A stretch of 64,000 bases of DNA from Ancylostoma caninum. Lineage: Eukaryota; Nematoda; Chromadorea; Rhabditida; Ancylostomatidae. A model generated the notes under the pieces. It did no database searches and had not been told where the DNA came from. It saw only the letters and a program-made list of their open reading frames with translations. Position numbers and translations under genes: made by a program. Below, one piece after another: positions 51,637-63,070 of the stretch. The stretch lies in NCBI GenBank assembly GCA_037903475.1, contig JBAJFG010000028.1, positions 558,001-622,000 of the forward strand, read 5' to 3'. Positions within the stretch are counted from its first letter, which is position 1; each line of letters opens with the position of its first letter.

Positions 51637-52542
51637 TTAGGTCGTCAAGCATGAAATGTCCGATTTTGGATGAGAAGTTCTCGAGTTTTGTTTCTAAAGC
51701 AAGATGCAGTATAAGATATCAGAATATGCTCCTATACTATCTCCACAGCCTTGCCATCTTAACTGCAGCTTGACTGCGCCAACAGCTTGAAAACATGGAA
51801 AGCTGGTAGCAATCAAGTGGCGAGGAGCGTTTCCAACATCATGTTGAAAATTGAACATTTTCTTTAGCAAGAAGTGAGCTAATCCCTGAAAGGAGTTGTG
51901 GTGAAACAGAGCAAGGTTTGCCCAGTACAATGAGTGGAAGGTGGGTCCTCACCCCCGCTTCTCTGGTTCAAGCAGCGTGGATTTGTGAAAAATGGTCAAA
52001 AATTGGCACCTATTTTTGAGGGTTAAACTGGGAAAAATTCGTTTACCGAACCACTTTTAATGGTCATATTGCCTTGAGTACATTATAAAGGTCACACCTC
52101 GCTGCTTACGCTGACCTTGTTTGACTCCTATCCGCTTCGACTACGGCTTCCAGCTCATCGAAATCCAGGTTCATCATAAGGCTCACTTTGGTGCTTCATG
52201 TCACCTCAGCGGAACTTCCCAAGCAAACGCTGTTCAGTGCATTTACTAGCCAAATGTCCCTCAACACTACTCTGATGTCCCCAGCTTTCTCACCTCTAAA
52301 GGCTAGAAAATGGAAACTATGTTCCAAAACGACACGGTTTCTCCTCTTTGAGTAGTTCTACAGAAAATACTTTCAAACAAAAATTCGAGAACTGATCAAA
52401 GACCCAGGAAGTGATTTCGAAAGGAAGAGAATGCATCTTCATAATGAAAACAAAGATGAGAAGAGATCTAGTAAATCTTCGAAGATAGAGACTGTCAAAT
52501 TGACCGCTCATAAAATCGGACATTTCATACTTGACGACCTAA
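51637..52542. mobile_element. Nested mariner-type element (906 bp)
   Basis: Inverted ends TTAGGTCGTCAAG(C/T)ATGAAATG are flanked by TA (51635-51636 and 52543-52544). No transposase was recognised, so it is probably non-autonomous. Its right half is duplicated downstream. Confidence 0.85.
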
Positions 52543-53252
52543 TACAATTACATATACATCTAGGAAGCAATCATCAGTCGAGGTAGTTGTGAAAAATCCT
52601 AGTAAATGATCGGATGTTACCAGAAATTGCCTTTAGTTTGCTCAGCGCTCAATGATCGTAACCAGCTCTACTGATGAAGGCTGCGATCACATAGACTTAG
52701 TCCTAGTAAGACACCTATTTTTGAGGGTCAAACTAGGAAAAATTCGTTTACCGAACCACTTTTAATGATCATATTGCCTTGAGTACATTATAAAGGTCAC
52801 ACCTCGCTGCTTATGCTGACCTAGTTTGACTCCTATCCGTTTCGGCTGCGGCTTCCAGCTCATCGATATCCAGGTTCATCATAAGGCTCACTTTGAAGCT
52901 TCATGTCACCTGAGCGGAACTCCCCAAGCAAACGCTGTCCAGTGCACTTACTAGCCAAATGTCCCCTAACACTACTCTGATGTTCCCAGCTTTCTCAGCT
53001 CTAATGGCTGGAAAATGGAACCTATGTTCCAAAACGACACGATTTTTCGTCTTTGAGTAGTTCTACAAAAAATGCTTCCAAACAAAAATTCGAAAACTGA
53101 TCAAAAACCCAGGAAGTGATTTTGAAAGGAAGAGGATGTGCTTTCATAATGAAAATAAGGATAAGAAGAGATCTAGTAAATCTTCGAAGATAGAGACTGT
53201 CAAACTGACCGCTCATAAAATCGGGCATTTCATACTTGACTACCCAATATTT
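52006..53252. repeat. Direct duplication of about 540 bp
   Basis: 52006-52544 and about 52711-53252 are close copies (roughly 95%). The second copy includes the right end of the nested element (TIR at about 53219-53252, slightly mutated). This suggests a second element copy truncated at its left end. Confidence 0.85.
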
Positions 53253-53799
53253 ACCTCGTAATACATTCAATGACGGTGATTAGAATTGAAAAGCACCCTC
53301 AGCCCGCGTTGAATTTCGGCGTATCCGTACGAATTTCTGGATCTCATAACCAAGGTAGGTGGCCACTCACAATGACTTTAACGTTTTTCTGTTTCCCACA
53401 CCTTGTACTTTTCGATGTACTGCTTAGTGTTCCTCTTGTGAAATTTTACACATTAGCACAACATGCGCGCCAAGCCTACACAAAAAAATGTAATTGGGTT
53501 GCAAAACTAAGCTTGACTGACGGCCTAGCTGTTCCTAAAAATCATAGTGTTAGATAATGTTTTGGAAGAACCTGTACAATTGAATAAATGAACAGCAAAA
53601 GATTGGATGCAGAACGCCAAAACTCAAGATGAATCGAAAAACGTGCATCGCGCCCTTGTCTCCGTAATTTTGGACCACCCTGTACATACACACATACATT
53701 CTACTTTATATACATATACAGATAATCCCATTCGTATCAAGGGTTTTCTTGTGAAACTCACTTCAATCATCCTCTTTAGCTTCATATTATATAGACAGG

Positions 53800-54155
53800 T
53801 TACAGTCGTACCACGTCTGGATTCACTGTGAAAACCCATTTCTCATCGCAGTCACGACTCGATTAAAGGAAGAATCGTTCTTGTTCTCCAAAAGCAGCTC
53901 TGATGAGATTTGACTGCGCTTGAACTTCTGTTCAGTGTTCAATTTATGGAACACCCACTGATCCATCTTCTTCACCTTTCCTAGTTTTTCCAAGCGCTTG
54001 GCGACGGTAGATAATGACATTATCTACCGTCGCCAGGCGCTAGGAAAGGTGAAGGAGATGGATAGGAGATGGATCAGTGGGTGTTCCATAAGTTGAACAC
54101 TGAACAGAAGTTCAAGCGCAGTCAAGTCTCATCGGAGCTGCTTCTTAGCTGCTTC
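53800..54155 (-). pseudogene. mariner transposase fragment folded into a hairpin
   Basis: On the minus strand, 54020-53823 encodes a mariner transposase core, starting MSLSTVAKRLEKLGKVKKMD and continuing to HKLN, then ELLLENKN. A frameshift follows, after which CDEKWVF-like residues (first catalytic Asp) appear in another frame. The same sequence is repeated inverted at 54018-54155, with a short internal duplication and further mutations. No intact termini were recognised. Confidence 0.8.
53875..54155. repeat. About 140-bp inverted repeat with single-base spacer
   Basis: 53875-54016 pairs with 54018-54155 around 54017. The arms differ at scattered bases and by a small insertion near 54058-54075. 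Confidence 0.85.
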
Positions 54156-54689
54156 TATTTACCGCTACCTCATGAACAGCTTTTCTGATTCCACTGCACC
54201 AATAACTTCATGTACTCGTCGTCAAGTTCAGAGATCGAACCTCATCCTGGTTCATCTTCAAGGCTCATGTCTCCGGAATTTCCAGAGCTAGTGTTGAGTT
54301 GTGGGGATTGAAATGACATCTGGTCCTCACGCTTTCACAATCTCTTCATTGGCCTCCACAGCTTTTCATCCAAGTTTTAACACATGAAGCGAAACGATAC
54401 CAATCTGTTCCTTGACAGCATCTCGGAGATTCCGCCTAGAGTTAATCGATAATGAGCTTCGAAACAAAAAAAAAACGAGAGGACGAACAACCATTAGATA
54501 AGCTTCAAAATAACAAACAGCAGTGTAAACACGAATGAATAACACACAAAAAAAACAGTAAGGTAAGAATTGTTGTACGAGGCACGCAATTTATTTGTAC
54601 ACAACCTAATACTTTAGGATGCAACAGCCAATGGAATATTGACAGGCCAGCGTGGCAATAGAACGATAAATTAAAGTTGAAGGTGCGCG

Positions 54690-55285
54690 AGAAAAACCAC
54701 GTATCCCTTGAAGGCAAGATGGATGACAATTGGCAGAAGTATCTGGAGGCGAAGTGAGCAGCAAAGACGACTGTGGCATCCATGACTGATGAGCACTACG
54801 ACAATGTTAGCAAGAAGCTAGATGCAAAAGATGGCGAAAAAAAAACCCTTATCTACCGGTTGGCGAGGTCTCGCCTGCGACATACCGAGGAGATCGAAAA
54901 GTTTTACGAAGTTAATGATAAACACGGTCATATCCTCATAAACCGCAAGAAGGCAACAGAGAGGTCATTCATTCATACACCCATTCCAAAACTGCCACCA
55001 ACTTTCGGTCCTATCGAATCGATCACCGTAGCCGAAACCATGGCTGCGCAGAAGCGGATGAAACCAGCGAAAGCGAGGGTCCTAAAGACATAATGGCAGA
55101 ACGATTGTAGTCAAAACATTGGAATTCAGGTGAGTAGTTGATGCCGTTTTAAACCAGCTCATCGCAGATAGTCTGTGGATTGCCTGAGAAGTACCACAAA
55201 CTCGATCTGGAAGAGGAACGGCAACCCTGCGGATTGTGCGACCTATAGACCGATACGTCTGAAGCACGTGGGCTCCACCCAGACC
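54690..55285 (+). pseudogene. LINE fragment: region before and into reverse transcriptase
   Basis: The frame 54773-55093 has residues typical of strongylid LINE polyproteins just upstream of the RT domain: IYRLARSRLRHTEEIEKFYE, NRKKATER, PPTFGPIESITVAETMAA and KRMKPAKA. A second piece at 55175-55260 reads NSIWKRNGNPADCATYRPIR, which is the start of the RT fingers. The stretch between is deleted or frameshifted. The family is non-LTR; the exact clade is uncertain. Confidence 0.75.
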
Positions 55286-56469
55286 AGGCACGCGATGGAC
55301 CGAAATGGGTCAAAAGGTCTGGGAAGAAGGAGCCAGCAGCAAATAATGCAGGAAAGGCTAATGAATTTTCAGAAAGTTCGATAAATGCATTTCTATGGCT
55401 TTGCAATGAACTGTACACTTGCTTCCTTAGAGTATTGTGCAAATCCTATCACAGAAAGGATGCAGATTGCTGAAAAAGGCTACAAATGTTATACATAAGA
55501 AGAGGAGTCGATCGAAATTAAGAAATAGGCGATTGTTGTCGTCCTCCTATCGGGCCTTCTCCAGAGATGCATGCTGAGAATCCAAATCTACATCGACTGT
55601 CTAGAACCAGATTTTTATTCCAAAAATCCCGAAACGGTGTAGGAGAGGATCAAGGTTTGTAATGAAAGAGTTCATCTTTCACATTGATTTGATGGAAGAT
55701 CTCATTCTCAGAACCATTTGTGACCGACTTATCTGGCACACTCCGCTATTCCTTGGTGCTGCATGCTGAAGGAGCAAACCTGCCCCTGAAGTGTTATGCC
55801 ATAGAAGCAGAATGACGTACACTTCAATGGTGTGATACTCACTGTCGACCAGAGACTTTTGACGCATTCTGTTTCGTTCTATTCGTGTCTGGACGTTTGT
55901 CAGCACTTATCGCTGTTAGGGCTGCTGATATATGCTTGAGTTGGCTCAAGAATTCTTCATACTGGTGTATTCAGGTTCAGCAAACGGATTTTTTCGTCAA
56001 AAAAAGACAAACGGTTTGGAGATTTTGGAGCACGAGTGGTTCTCCTAAAAATCATGTGAGGGGGGGGGGGGGAGGAGAGCTTTCGTCTTTCTCAAAGTCG
56101 TTGTTTAAAGGTGCATCCCGGACCGTAGGGTGGACAATTCCGACAAGGTCTGCTCTCAAGTCATCCAAAATTAGCGGGAAATTTCTTGTTCGAAGGACTT
56201 ATCGGATGCTCAGCAAACCGTTTTCACTTCCGTTCTTAAAGGAAAAAATTTCTTACCTTTTTGGGTCCCAAAATTGTCAGCTACCAAATGTGTTTACTTG
56301 CTTAATATGCCCGCAGGCGCACCACAACATCAAGAAACTTGATCTGTGGAACAGAACCATGGAGGCTGAAAAAAAAAAACAGGAAAACAAGTAAGAAGAA
56401 AGAACTTTAGCTGAGGAGACATAAACCCGAAATCCAAGGATGGGAAATTAGGTTAAGAAACAAGCATTA
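55286..56469. other. Unassigned DNA with a G-run
   Basis: A run of about 13 G at 56060-56072 lies within an open frame (55885-56394) that has no recognisable family. No gene is supported. Confidence 0.4.
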
Positions 56470-57360
56470 GGTTGGTCCGAAAGTCTTGCATCTAATTTCA
56501 TACTCTTTCCAAAAAATATTAAGTTCATTGTGAATAGATATCAATCAACAAAATAATCACCTTCATGATCCACGAGGTAGGGCCAACTCCTCCCTAAAGC
56601 ATCAGCTCCAGAAGTCAAGAACTATGGTAGCTGCGAGTCTAAGAAGCTTGGAATCTCACTTTTCGGTTTGGTCCAATCACCGAATTTCTTTTCTCATAGA
56701 TTAAGCCTCAAGGCTCCGAGCAAGTGGTATTCAGACGGGGTTAAGTCAGGAGAATAAGGAGATCGTGGTAGATCCTCCCAACATAATTCGGCAATTTTTT
56801 GGTGGGTAAGCTTTGCCACGTGAGGTCGGACGATGTCATGAAGTGGAGCAACATGGTAGATTTTCTCCCACTCCAGGCGAGTTGCGTCCGCCAGTTTCTG
56901 TGGTTGAGAACGCCAGACCTGAGCAGTCACAGTGACCCAGGTATCAGCAGCTCTCGATACAGCATTTCCTAGGAATTCCATCAACAACACAGAAAAACCT
57001 TCTTCCGCGCATTTCTCCTTTCGGCTGTTTTGAAGATGGTTAGCCACGCGCAAGTCAACTTTTCTCTCGTGTATGGTTAACGTACAGCACCAGCTCTCAT
57101 CTCCAGTAATGAGCTGCCGGAGAATATTCGTCCTGTGCGGACGCAGCAGCAAAGACTGGCACATACTCAATCCTGCAACGCACTCGCAGGGACGCAACTC
57201 GTCATCAGTTTTCTGTAAACCAGCGCTTCGAGATGTCTGGCGATTATTGTACAGCTGCAGCCAGATGTATCCTACAGTTCACATGTAGTGGCATTTTGAT
57301 TCAAAGTCTATGGAATTCTAGATCGTAAAAATATCTTGGTGTAAAACTTTCGGACCAACC
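56470..57360 (-). mobile_element. mariner element, internally deleted
   Basis: TA (56468-56469 and 57361-57362) flanks inverted repeats GGTTGGTCCGAAAGT. The minus-strand frame 57197-56694 covers the catalytic half. LITGDESW carries the first Asp, HDIVRPHVAKL the second, and PSEYHLL has Glu at the D34D position. The DNA-binding N-terminus is missing because the element is only 891 bp. The catalytic frame is open, but the protein cannot be complete. Confidence 0.9.
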
Positions 57361-57362
57361 TA

Positions 57363-58279
57363 ATAATTTCTGCCCTGTTAGCTCAAATTGGAAAATATCA
57401 GAGAAGCTGTGGTAGATCCACCATGTCAGTGGACGGGCTATCCCGGTATTCCGTACTCAGGCACTTTCAGTGGACGGCGCGCGCACCCAATACAGGACGG
57501 CCCGCGTAAGGGTTGAGAATTCGCCAGGACTTGGGTGAGCGGGCCGTCCGCTGCTGCTTGCTAGCGGACCGGCCGAACGCCTTCAACTGACCAGCCGCGC
57601 GCCTTTCTGAGAACCGGTGAATAGCTCCGTCCCCTACCTTTTCTTTAACAGTCTAAACGCTTCATATCACAAATGGACAAAACGTTAACATCCTCCTATA
57701 TAAAGACTGGTAAGGGTCCAGATTTTTCTGGCGTCAGACCATGATAGTCTTGTGAAATCTTTTGTGCAGTGCAGTGCATAGATAATGGTGGAGGGAGAGA
57801 TGCGCAGACGTCATACGAAAAACCGATTTATGGAGCGAGATGAGACTAGATCTTCGCGGGACCCGCAATTTCGAAATCCTTGCACATGACTGTCCTACGC
57901 TAGCTGTCTGACAGCCAACCGATGAGACAGAGCTAGCAAGGCTTTAAGGCCGCACATTATACGGAGCAGGATAGCAACTGCTATTCACTAAAAACCATCG
58001 GCATGCGCGAGATTCGTGTGCGGCCTGGGAGCTCTCTAGGCCCAGTGTAGCGGTGGTATCCGCCGCACTTCCCACATGCCGCACGTTCTCGTCTCAGCAT
58101 CCGTCCGAAAACTCTGAGCGATTCTGCAGCCACGGAAGAGATTCCAGTTGTAAACTCACATGCATAGAAAAAGTGCGTCATTACAGACCACTGTGACACT
58201 TCCTGTGATCAATTATGTAATTATTCAAATTTTCTGGATAACTCCTAACTTCCTCCCATTGCTCTCGAGATTTACAAAG
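57363..58279. other. Unassigned DNA
   Basis: About 57430-57500 contains CAGGCACTTTCAG(T/C)GGACG, which is also present inverted at about 61085-61110 in a GC-richer patch. This points to a shared interspersed repeat. No gene was recognised. Confidence 0.4.
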
Positions 58280-59612
58280 GGTAAGGACGCACGGACGATA
58301 GGTGTGCCAGGGGCGAATAGTGACAGATACCGTTATGTCGATGGAGTAGGGGCTGCGCTGTGGTCTAAAAATGTAGAAGGTTGTACTGTGACTGAATGTT
58401 GTGGAAAAGCCAGGATACGGGTTCGCAGATGGAGGAGGGGTCTGACATGGCCCAGGTGTGAGGAGCACCAGCATTCTGGTAACCTGAAAGGAGGATGGGT
58501 CTGCTGTGGCCTCAAAGTTGAGGGAACGCGAGCATTCGGGTCTAACGAAAGGGGTCTTCTGGGGCCTAAAAGTTAAGGGAACTCCAAGATACGGGTACGC
58601 AGATGGAGAAGGGGGTGCGTTGTGGTCTGAAAATGTGGGGAACGCCAAGATACGGGTTCGCTGGCATGGGAGAGGTCCGCTGTGCCCCTGGTGCGAGGAA
58701 CGCCAGAATATGGGTCTGTTGTGGCCAAAACTGTGGGAATGCCAGGATGCGGTTATGCAGATGGAAAGGTGGCTCAGTTGTTAAAAACACCAGCATTCGG
58801 GTCCAGCGAAGTGGGGATAAGCCTGCTGTGGCCTGAAAGCTGAGCGAACTCCAGGATACGGATTCCTGAGTGATGGAGGGGAGGTGCTGTTGTCCAAAAA
58901 TGTGGACAACGCCAAAATACGGGTTCGCTGGTGTAGGAGAGGTCCGCCGTGCCCCAGGCGAGGAACGCCTTAATATGGGTCTATTGTGGCCAAAACTTTG
59001 GGAATGCCAGGATGCGGTTATGACGATGGAGTGGGGGTCCGCTGTGGCCCGGGTGTGAGGAACGCCAGGATATGGGGTACAATGAAGCGGGATGGGTCTG
59101 TTGTGCCCTAAAAGTGTGGGAATCCCAGTATGCGGTTATGTCGATGGAGGGGAGGTCTGCTTTCACCCAATTGTGAGGAACGAGAAGATACTGTTGGAGG
59201 AGGGGTCCGTTGGCCCACGTGTGAGGAATAAAAGAATTCCAGTTCATCGATGGAAGATGGGTCTGCTTTGCCCTAAAGTGTGGGAATCCCAGGGTCATGC
59301 CGATGGAATAGGGGTCCGCTGTGGCCCAGGTGTGAGGAACACCAGCATTCTGGTCCACGGAAGGAGGGATGGGTCTGCTGGGGCCTGAAAATTGAGGGAA
59401 CTCCAGGATACGGGTTCGTGGATGGAGGAGGGGCTGCGCTGTGGTCTAAAAATGTAGGGAACGTCAATGTAGGGGTTCGCGGGTATAAGAGAGGTCCGCT
59501 GTGGTCCAGGTGCTAGGAATGCCAGAATGTGGGTCTGATGTCTGCTTAATGTGTGGGAATGCCAGGATGCGGTTATGCCGATGGAGGAGAGGTCCGCTTT
59601 GGCCCAGGTGTG
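58280..59612. repeat. GC-rich minisatellite, unit about 55-60 bp, about 20 or more copies
   Basis: Diverged units repeat GGTCYGCTGTGGCC, then TGTGAGGAACGCCAG, then GATACGGGTTCGC, with GATGGAG blocks between. Two or three sub-variants alternate. Open frames on both strands (for example 58181-58648 minus and 59092-59388 plus) are a by-product of the repeat and not evidence of a gene. Confidence 0.9.
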
Positions 59613-60632
59613 AATAACTGTATGAATAGCTCAAATGGCAGGAAACGCGCCTTAAAGGAAGATGTTCGTCCAACAACAATCTCAACTTGAATTACTTCGA
59701 GTTCTTAATTACACTGTGTCGGTTACAGCAAATAGTCGACAGTTACTGGATTCATATAAATGATAAGCACGCGCAGAGTTGAGGATGACTAGCCATGGTA
59801 GGTGCCATTTAAGAAGTGCGGTGACAACAAACGAGGGATGTATCATTGCATCGGAAAGTGAATTTGCATGGTGATGTGTGACAAAGAGTGCTCGAGCAAG
59901 GCGCATACAAGAAGTCCGGAGTTGGCTAGGCGGCCAGACTGGTAGAATACACGTAACTCATAAGGAGAATTTTGTACTCAAACTCAATTAATTAGTACTT
60001 TCGCTTTTATTTCAATTTCCTAAGGATTTCATAGGCGCGAAACTTTTGCACCTACCTCAAGTGCCTGCCCCACCCCACTTTCTAGCGACCCGCAGGGGCG
60101 CTAGTCACATATAATAAGTGGTTAATTTATTTCACCATTATCTTAGTACAAACAAAACAAATACAGCTTCAAATGACAGGAGTCTACGTGACAACGTCTA
60201 TACAGCTTGAAATAATATCAGACAAAAATGAACGAATAAGTAGAAGGAGGTGTACAATACATCAGTGACCGTGGCGTCACGAGTATTGCACATATCCTCT
60301 ATATATCGATATTCATATGTACACCCTTCTTGCCGCCTGCACTGCCTGCTTTATTAGGTGTCGTATAGATCATTCGTATCTCTGAAAATCCAAACACTCC
60401 TCAATAACAGTGACGTTGGGAACTACAGAAACGAACTCACTGTAAAAGGTTATAAACTTCAAAGCCTTCTTCTCTGTCACCCACAGATGCAGCCGTATCG
60501 CGTGTTCCCTTCAAAAGTATAATATGTGGTATCTATAGCTGTTCACTAGATATATTACTAAAAATGACAGGTAAGCTAAGAATTATAAAGAAGTAACCAA
60601 CTGACGATGTGCTCTTTCTGAACTTCTCGGCC
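59613..60632. other. Unassigned AT-rich DNA
   Basis: No exon chain was recognised. TTTATT at about 60006 and 60350 (AATAAA on the minus strand) could serve a minus-strand gene ending at 60633. Confidence 0.35.
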
Positions 60633-60722
60633 TCACTGCACCATTGCTTGATTCGGCTGCTCAGCTTGTGAAGCGGCGCCAGACGCAACTTCTTCTGTCA
60701 CTTCGCCTTCTCCGAGAATGGT
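60633..60722 (-). CDS. Possible C-terminal exon of an unknown minus-strand gene
   Basis: A CAG acceptor just upstream (60723-60725) and a frame TILGEGEVTEEVASGAASQA followed by a stop at 60633-60635 look like an acidic, low-complexity protein tail. Other frames from an acceptor at about 60760 are also open. No upstream exon could be joined with confidence. A candidate lies at about 61600-61690. Confidence 0.25.
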   Translation of the reverse strand, partial: TILGEGEVTEEVASGAASQAEQPNQAMVQ

Positions 60723-60725
60723 CTG

Positions 60726-61990
60726 AGGTCTGAGGGGCAGTAACGCACTTCAAGTGACCCTAAATTTTGAAAAATGTAAAGCAAGAGCATTCCTCTATGT
60801 ATACGAAAACGGGAGACGATTGAAAACCAAAGCGTGTGTGACTTCACCCCACACCAAGACACTCAAAACAAACGAAAAATAGGTAGAAAAATAGGTAGAA
60901 TAGATACGACGTTCAGTCAGCACTGGATTCGCGGCAATTTGAATTCAAATGAATAATTCACAGTTCACGCCAAAATTAAGGCGCGCGGATGGTTCGTGTT
61001 CAGAATGGGTCCGTGGCTGGTCCGCTGCGAAGCTCTGCCCACATTTTGGGTCCGCGGCCCGTCGGCAACCAAGGGTTTGGCACGCGGATCGTCCGCTGAA
61101 AGTGCCTGAGTATTGGAGTCGGTGAGGATTGATCCAGGAGCTTTGGTCGCGAACACCCACACCAGCCAGCAAGATGCCTTCACCCTCGGGTAGAGACATA
61201 GAGTCATGACGACATACCGGCAGCTCGACAAGCGGGTATACTGGCTAATCATGCTCAAACGGCCGGTTGGGTAAAAGCAACTACTAGCTCTTGGGTCTAA
61301 CAACACCTAGAAAAGAAATTTTCTGCGAGAACATACTCTGGAATGTGATGAATTAAACAGCTGATTATTAAATACACCTACTATAAAGGGCAAGCTCACC
61401 TCCAGTCCGATGTGTAAAAAAAGGCTCCAATCGCAGGAAAAAATACCCGCATCTAACTCCACTACCTGGTAATAACACATACGCATGTCAGAATAAACAA
61501 AGAAAAGAGGAAAAACCGCAAACTCCTGATAGCATTTGGAACTTTTACATCAAAGCTCACTTGTGAGAAAAGGGATTACCATAAAAGCGAGAGCAAGCCA
61601 GGAGCAAAATGGCAGCTTGTAAGGCGTCATACAAAGCCATTATGAAGTGTTGCTTCATATTTGCCAGCTCAAGTAACTGCCGAATATTAACTTTCTGCAA
61701 AACTTTTGAAGCTGATCGAGTTTTCGAGTCCGAGGAAGGCGGCGGCAATTGCTGCAACCACTTGCACGTTCTAAAAGCAAAGTTATTCACCTGTGGACAC
61801 TGGTTAAAAATCCTGTTTCGTTGAAGAAATGCAAAAACCCACGCAACGACCAAATGAAGCTCTGAAACTCCAAAAGTGGGAGGCTCTTAGTCGCCTTTGA
61901 GAATCTTGAAGGCTAGAATCGAGCCTTCAAGAGAGAGCCCGCTGTATTCGTTTGTAATATAAACTTTTCAACTCCTGCAGACGAACTCTG
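60726..61990. other. Unassigned DNA, possible minus-strand exons
   Basis: On the minus strand a hydrophobic stretch MALYDALQAAILLLACSRFY (about 61650-61590) ends at a GTAATC donor-like site, and another frame at about 61775-61695 reads VQVVAAIAAAFLGLENSISF. These could be membrane-protein exons. No consistent chain was found. Confidence 0.25.
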
Positions 61991-63000
61991 TACGATTGAA
62001 GAGCCTAGGTATGGCAAGGGTTTGGAAAAACGCGATAGTATAAGATCGTGGTGAAAATTTTTTGAACCTTTTCAATCTTTTCATTCTCCCACGCCCGGTA
62101 AAGGCTCCACACGGGGCTGCAGTACTCCAAAATGGGAAGCACAAATATTTTATACAACTTTATCCAAAGCACATCGCTGGTATGAATGTTTCTAAACAGG
62201 CAATAAACCAATGTCAGGCCTATCTGCTCTGCCAGATCTGTGTGCTTACTCCATTTCAAAGCCTTCATCATAGTAACACCTAGGTCTCGAACTTCATCAG
62301 CCGGAGAAAAAAGTCTCCCTTATGATTACAGACAGATAGGGTGGATCCAGAGACTTTTCCACGTCTCTTTGAACATCATCTTTCTCCTGCTCATTGGACG
62401 ATGCAGAAACTTTAATGTCATCTGCATAGGCACCCAAGATGTGGGTATTCATTTTTAAGAAATAGGGAAGATCGGATTTATAAGGAAGGAGAAGTGGTGA
62501 GAGTATACCTTTTTGTGGCACTCCTGAACAACATTCCCTAGGTAGAGAAAAGAAACATTGATAGCGCACCACCATCTTTCTGTCTTGGAGATAGGATTTG
62601 ATTCTATTCCAAATGTTTCTTCTGACTCCGACGCTCTCAAGTTTCATCAGAAGCCTAGTATGACGCACAGTGTCAAAAGCTTTGCTCAGGTTAAAATATA
62701 ATACGTCAAAATCTTTGCCCAGATTCAGTGCTCCAGAATTGAGTGCAATTTGAAGAACCAGACAGGAAGCCATGTTATCTTAACGGGATACAATCCAATT
62801 TAAACAACCGGCCCAAAAGACGCTTCTTTATTGTCTTCTCTAAAACATTCAGTGAGAACGCGAGGATGCTCACTGGACGGAATTTTGAAATGTTCGCTAA
62901 GCCTGCTGATTTGAGAATTCGTGTTACTATAGGTGCCTTCCAAGCACACGGTATACCCAGTCGCCTGTGATAGTAAACTTGGGGTATAAGAAAATTCAAT
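61990..63000 (-). pseudogene. CR1/jockey-like LINE reverse transcriptase fragment
   Basis: Minus-strand frames 62999-62775, 62773-62297 and 62271-62005 are successive parts of one RT. They give FRPVSILAF, then YFNLSKAFDTVRHTRLL, SGVPQKG, the catalytic YADD at 62428-62417, and the thumb-like PILEYCSPVWSLY. Frame breaks and missing endonuclease make it a dead, 5'-truncated copy. It lies directly 3' of the membrane-protein gene. Confidence 0.88.
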
Positions 63001-63002
63001 AT

Positions 63003-63008
63003 TTTATT
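63003..63008 (-). promoter_or_regulatory. Polyadenylation signal (AATAAA on minus strand)
   Basis: It lies 63 nt beyond the stop codon of the membrane-protein gene, at the border with the CR1-like fragment. Confidence 0.6.
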
Positions 63009-63070
63009 TACAATCTAATAGGTACACTCAATGAAGGATCGGGGCAACGAATTCTGATTGAAGTACGTTC

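Larger units (their letters stand above)
51154..53682. mobile_element. Tc/mariner-type element with about 26-bp inverted ends
   Basis: The ends match C(G/A)GGGTGGTCCAAAATTACGG in inverse orientation and are flanked by TA (51152-51153 and 53683-53684). The interior carries no transposase I recognise. It contains a nested element (51637-52542) and a large partial direct duplication. Confidence 0.82.

Noticed and set aside
55885..56394. 169-codon open frame as a gene
   Set aside because: It spans a long G-run, has no recognisable domain and no splice or promoter context.
58181..59516. Pro-rich and Gly-rich open frames in the minisatellite
   Set aside because: They arise from repetition of a short GC-rich unit and occur on both strands; no start, splice or family support.
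61557..61853. 98-codon minus-strand frame as a coding gene
   Set aside because: Only parts look hydrophobic and a single intact protein is not convincing; mentioned as possible exons only.
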